A stretch of 38,727 nucleotides of DNA, from NCBI GenBank assembly GCA_027075325.1, contig JALTBN010000014.1, positions 1 to 38,727 of the forward strand, written 5' to 3'. Shown here piece by piece: positions 37,340-38,727 of the stretch; position 1 is the first letter of the stretch; every line of letters starts with the position of its first letter. Origin of the DNA: Thermococcus sp. GTDB lineage: Archaea; Methanobacteriota_B; Thermococci; Thermococcales; Thermococcaceae. The notes beneath the pieces are model-generated. The model was not told where the DNA came from and searched no databases. It worked only from the letters and a program-made list of their open reading frames with translations. A program made the position numbers and the translations under genes.

Positions 37340-37633
37340 TTATTTTATTGTTAGGTGATGCACTAGTAGTACCATCAGTGCAGTGAATAGCGCTGATAGG
37401 AATGCAATGATAATCCCATGCTTGAGTGACAGTGATCGGTCTCGCTGCTCTTCCAAAGATTCAATGTTTTCATCATGCCTTATTGTTTTTTCTCGTAGCT
37501 CCTCTATGCAGCTTCTTATCTGTTCTATGTCTCGTCTAGTCTCCTCTCTCAGATCCTTTATGCTATCCTGGAGTGCAGAGATCTTGGCATCCAGTTCACC
37601 AAGCTTTCTCTCAATCCTCTGGAATCCATCCAT
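37340..37633 (-). CDS. Coiled-coil membrane-anchored protein (97 aa)
   Basis: Residues about 1-68 are a continuous charged coiled coil (LGELDAKISALQDSIKDLRE, EELREKTIRHDENIESLEEQ). One C-terminal hydrophobic segment follows (GIIIAFLSALFTALMVLLVH, about 73-92), with a short tail. A tail-anchored coiled coil fits a spike or envelope anchor. Last gene of the minus arm if the genome is circular. Confidence 0.72.
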   Translation of the reverse strand: MDGFQRIERKLGELDAKISALQDSIKDLREETRRDIEQIRSCIEELREKTIRHDENIESLEEQRDRSLSLKHGIIIAFLSALFTALMVLLVHHLTIK

Positions 37634-37644
37634 GTTCGCCCTCC

Positions 37645-38301
37645 TCAGATCTCCTGGAGCTCTTCCTTTATCTCATAGATGTTCTTGTGCTCTACCAGTG
37701 CAAGTATCATAGTGATTATACCTGCTACTAACACTGCTATGCTCGCCGGTAGGTGTGCATGAGCGAACTGTATCAGGTAGGCTGCTGCCGTTATACCAAT
37801 GCCACCTACAAACGGCTTGTTCTTGTGCAGTGGCTTCTTTACTGGTTTCTGCACCTTTACGGTCTTCTTTGGCTCTTCGACTGGTGTTGCTAATAGTGGC
37901 TTTACTTTCTTGTTCACTGCATTCATTATCTCATTATAGCCCCAGTTTACCAGCAAATCTTTGAATTCCACCCAGATCTGTGTCTTTGTGTCACAGTCTC
38001 CGTCTACTAGGAATTTTGTCAGGTCATTCTCCTTTATGTACTTCTTTATCTGTGGAAACTTGAACCATGGTTCTCTGAAAGTTGCAACTACTTCCTGCCA
38101 AGCACCCTCAAGCTGTGGAAGTGTCAGTATCTCCACTCTGGTACCGCTGCCACCTATGATATCCTCGCCACCAGCCTGCCCACCAAAGGGTACGTACTGC
38201 AGCACAAGACATATATCTCCACAACTGGTTACGATTGCATTAAAAACTCTCTCCACTTCGCTCTTAATATGTTCTGTACTTATCAGCTCATTCACATCCA
38301 T
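37645..38301 (-). CDS. Late protein with two C-terminal membrane helices (218 aa)
   Basis: ATG 38301 is 6 nt after GGAGGTG. Residues about 1-135 are soluble (VNELISTEHIKSEVERVF, helical end WVEFKDLLVNWGYNEIMNAV). A Lys/Pro linker follows (KKTVKVQKPVKKPLHKNK), then two hydrophobic segments (GGIGITAAAYLIQFAHAH and SIAVLVAGIITMILALVEH, about 167-204). It is a likely membrane protein of the virion or of assembly. Two spans at the C-terminus alone do not match spindle-virus coat proteins. Confidence 0.72.
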   Translation of the reverse strand: MDVNELISTEHIKSEVERVFNAIVTSCGDICLVLQYVPFGGQAGGEDIIGGSGTRVEILTLPQLEGAWQEVVATFREPWFKFPQIKKYIKENDLTKFLVDGDCDTKTQIWVEFKDLLVNWGYNEIMNAVNKKVKPLLATPVEEPKKTVKVQKPVKKPLHKNKPFVGGIGITAAAYLIQFAHAHLPASIAVLVAGIITMILALVEHKNIYEIKEELQEI

Positions 38302-38306
38302 ACCCA

Positions 38307-38727
38307 TCACCTCCTTCTCACGTTCAACACATCAAAATCTTCGGGGGTGACGTGAACCCCGAATGCTGCAGTGTGACCGTTACTACATCTGTAGAAGACA
38401 TCACACCTGTACTGTGTGCCTACTGTTATTCTGATGAATGGGTTCCAAGATTCCAGTTTCATCTTTGCACCACATATAGGGCAGTTTATATCTCGCTGCC
38501 TCGGTGGTACACCATGGAATTCTCTACCGAATAGCGGGTAGTCTTCAGTTAGTAGATGTTTCTCCCCGTCCAGCGTGTATCCATATACTTTGTCACCCTC
38601 TTTCCCTAGTAAGTGGTACTCAATGTGAGCATATAGTGGTTTTATGTCACACTGGAACTTCACTGTAAGGGTAGTGTTCACGTATGCACATTTAGCACAC
38701 TTGTAAAGTATAGCACAGATTCCAGGT
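38307..38727 (-). CDS. Zinc-ribbon C-terminal part of the junction-crossing gene
   Basis: The frame is open to the right edge; GTG 38681 is internal rather than the true start, because codons upstream of it encode ILYKCAKCAYV, whose CxxC belongs with CPICGAKMKL and YRCSNGH downstream as metal-binding knuckles. Joined to 1-251 this gives a 223-residue protein with an N-terminal beta domain and a C-terminal zinc-ribbon half. The stop is followed after 5 nt by the next start. Confidence 0.8.
   Translation of the reverse strand, partial: PGICAILYKCAKCAYVNTTLTVKFQCDIKPLYAHIEYHLLGKEGDKVYGYTLDGEKHLLTEDYPLFGREFHGVPPRQRDINCPICGAKMKLESWNPFIRITVGTQYRCDVFYRCSNGHTAAFGVHVTPEDFDVLNVRRR

Noticed and set aside
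37645..38301. Spindle-virus (fusellovirus-type) coat protein
   Set aside because: Two hydrophobic segments occur only after a long soluble part and a Lys/Pro linker; size and pattern do not match the short two-helix hydrophobic coat proteins.
38307..38681. GTG 38681 as the true start of the right-edge gene
   Set aside because: The frame is open upstream and encodes a CxxC that matches the zinc-binding pattern; it joins in frame with the left edge.

Overview
The window reads as a complete circular genome of an archaeal dsDNA virus (38,727 bp, possibly also plasmid-like or integrating). Three things point to archaea. Promoters are BRE/TATA-like (GAAAAATTTATATAG and variants), sometimes about 25 nt before a start codon so that the transcript is leaderless. 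Ribosome binding sites are GGAGGTG-like with about 6 nt spacing. The genes include family B DNA polymerase, AEP primase, RPA with a zinc ribbon, a RadB-like ATPase, an XPF-type nuclease, a Cas4-like nuclease, and UbiA/geranylgeranyl reductase ether-lipid enzymes. Circularity is supported directly: the minus-strand reading frame leaving the left edge (start at 251) continues in the same frame at the right edge (38727 down to 38307). This gives one uninterrupted 223-codon gene.

Layout. A minus-strand arm runs from about 12882 down to 1 and across the junction to 37340. It holds beta-rich, proline/threonine-linked and small basic proteins, a subtilisin-like protease, coiled-coil and membrane proteins, and a likely abundant helical protein at 11967-12302 with its own strong promoter and terminator. 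This looks like the late/virion arm, but I recognise no HK97 capsid, portal, terminase, double-jelly-roll capsid or spindle-virus capsid, so the virion type is open. A plus-strand arm (13332-37338) holds DNA replication, repair, nucleotide metabolism and regulation. The arms diverge at 12883-13331, an AT-rich region with tandem 11-bp iterons and overlapping palindromes (candidate origin), followed by a GC-rich candidate structured RNA. They converge at 37338/37340. A small plus-strand island (2702-3962: RHH regulator, unknown, UbiA) sits inside the late arm. A minus-strand tyrosine recombinase with a zinc-ribbon protein (15090-16141) sits inside the early arm.

Gene cooperation. (1) Nucleotide pool: a GKDT-type dNMP kinase (using an ATT start), an all-alpha NTP pyrophosphatase fused to a HAD phosphatase, ThyX, and a diverged ThyA-fold protein in which the specificity Asn is Asp, as in dCMP hydroxymethylases. 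Together they resemble the T4 gp1/gp56/gp42 route to hydroxymethylcytosine DNA, reassembled in an archaeal virus. (2) Lipids: two different UbiA prenyltransferases, an archaeal-type geranylgeranyl reductase with its YxWxFPx7GxG motif, and an Mrp-type ATPase fused to a putative SCP2-like lipid-binding domain. This suggests the virus remodels host archaeol-type lipids, perhaps for a membrane-containing virion. (3) Replication: PolB, primase, RPA, AAA+ ATPases, RadB-like ATPase, XPF-like and Cas4-like nucleases in one colinear, overlapping operon.

No tRNA, rRNA, CRISPR array or insertion sequence was seen.
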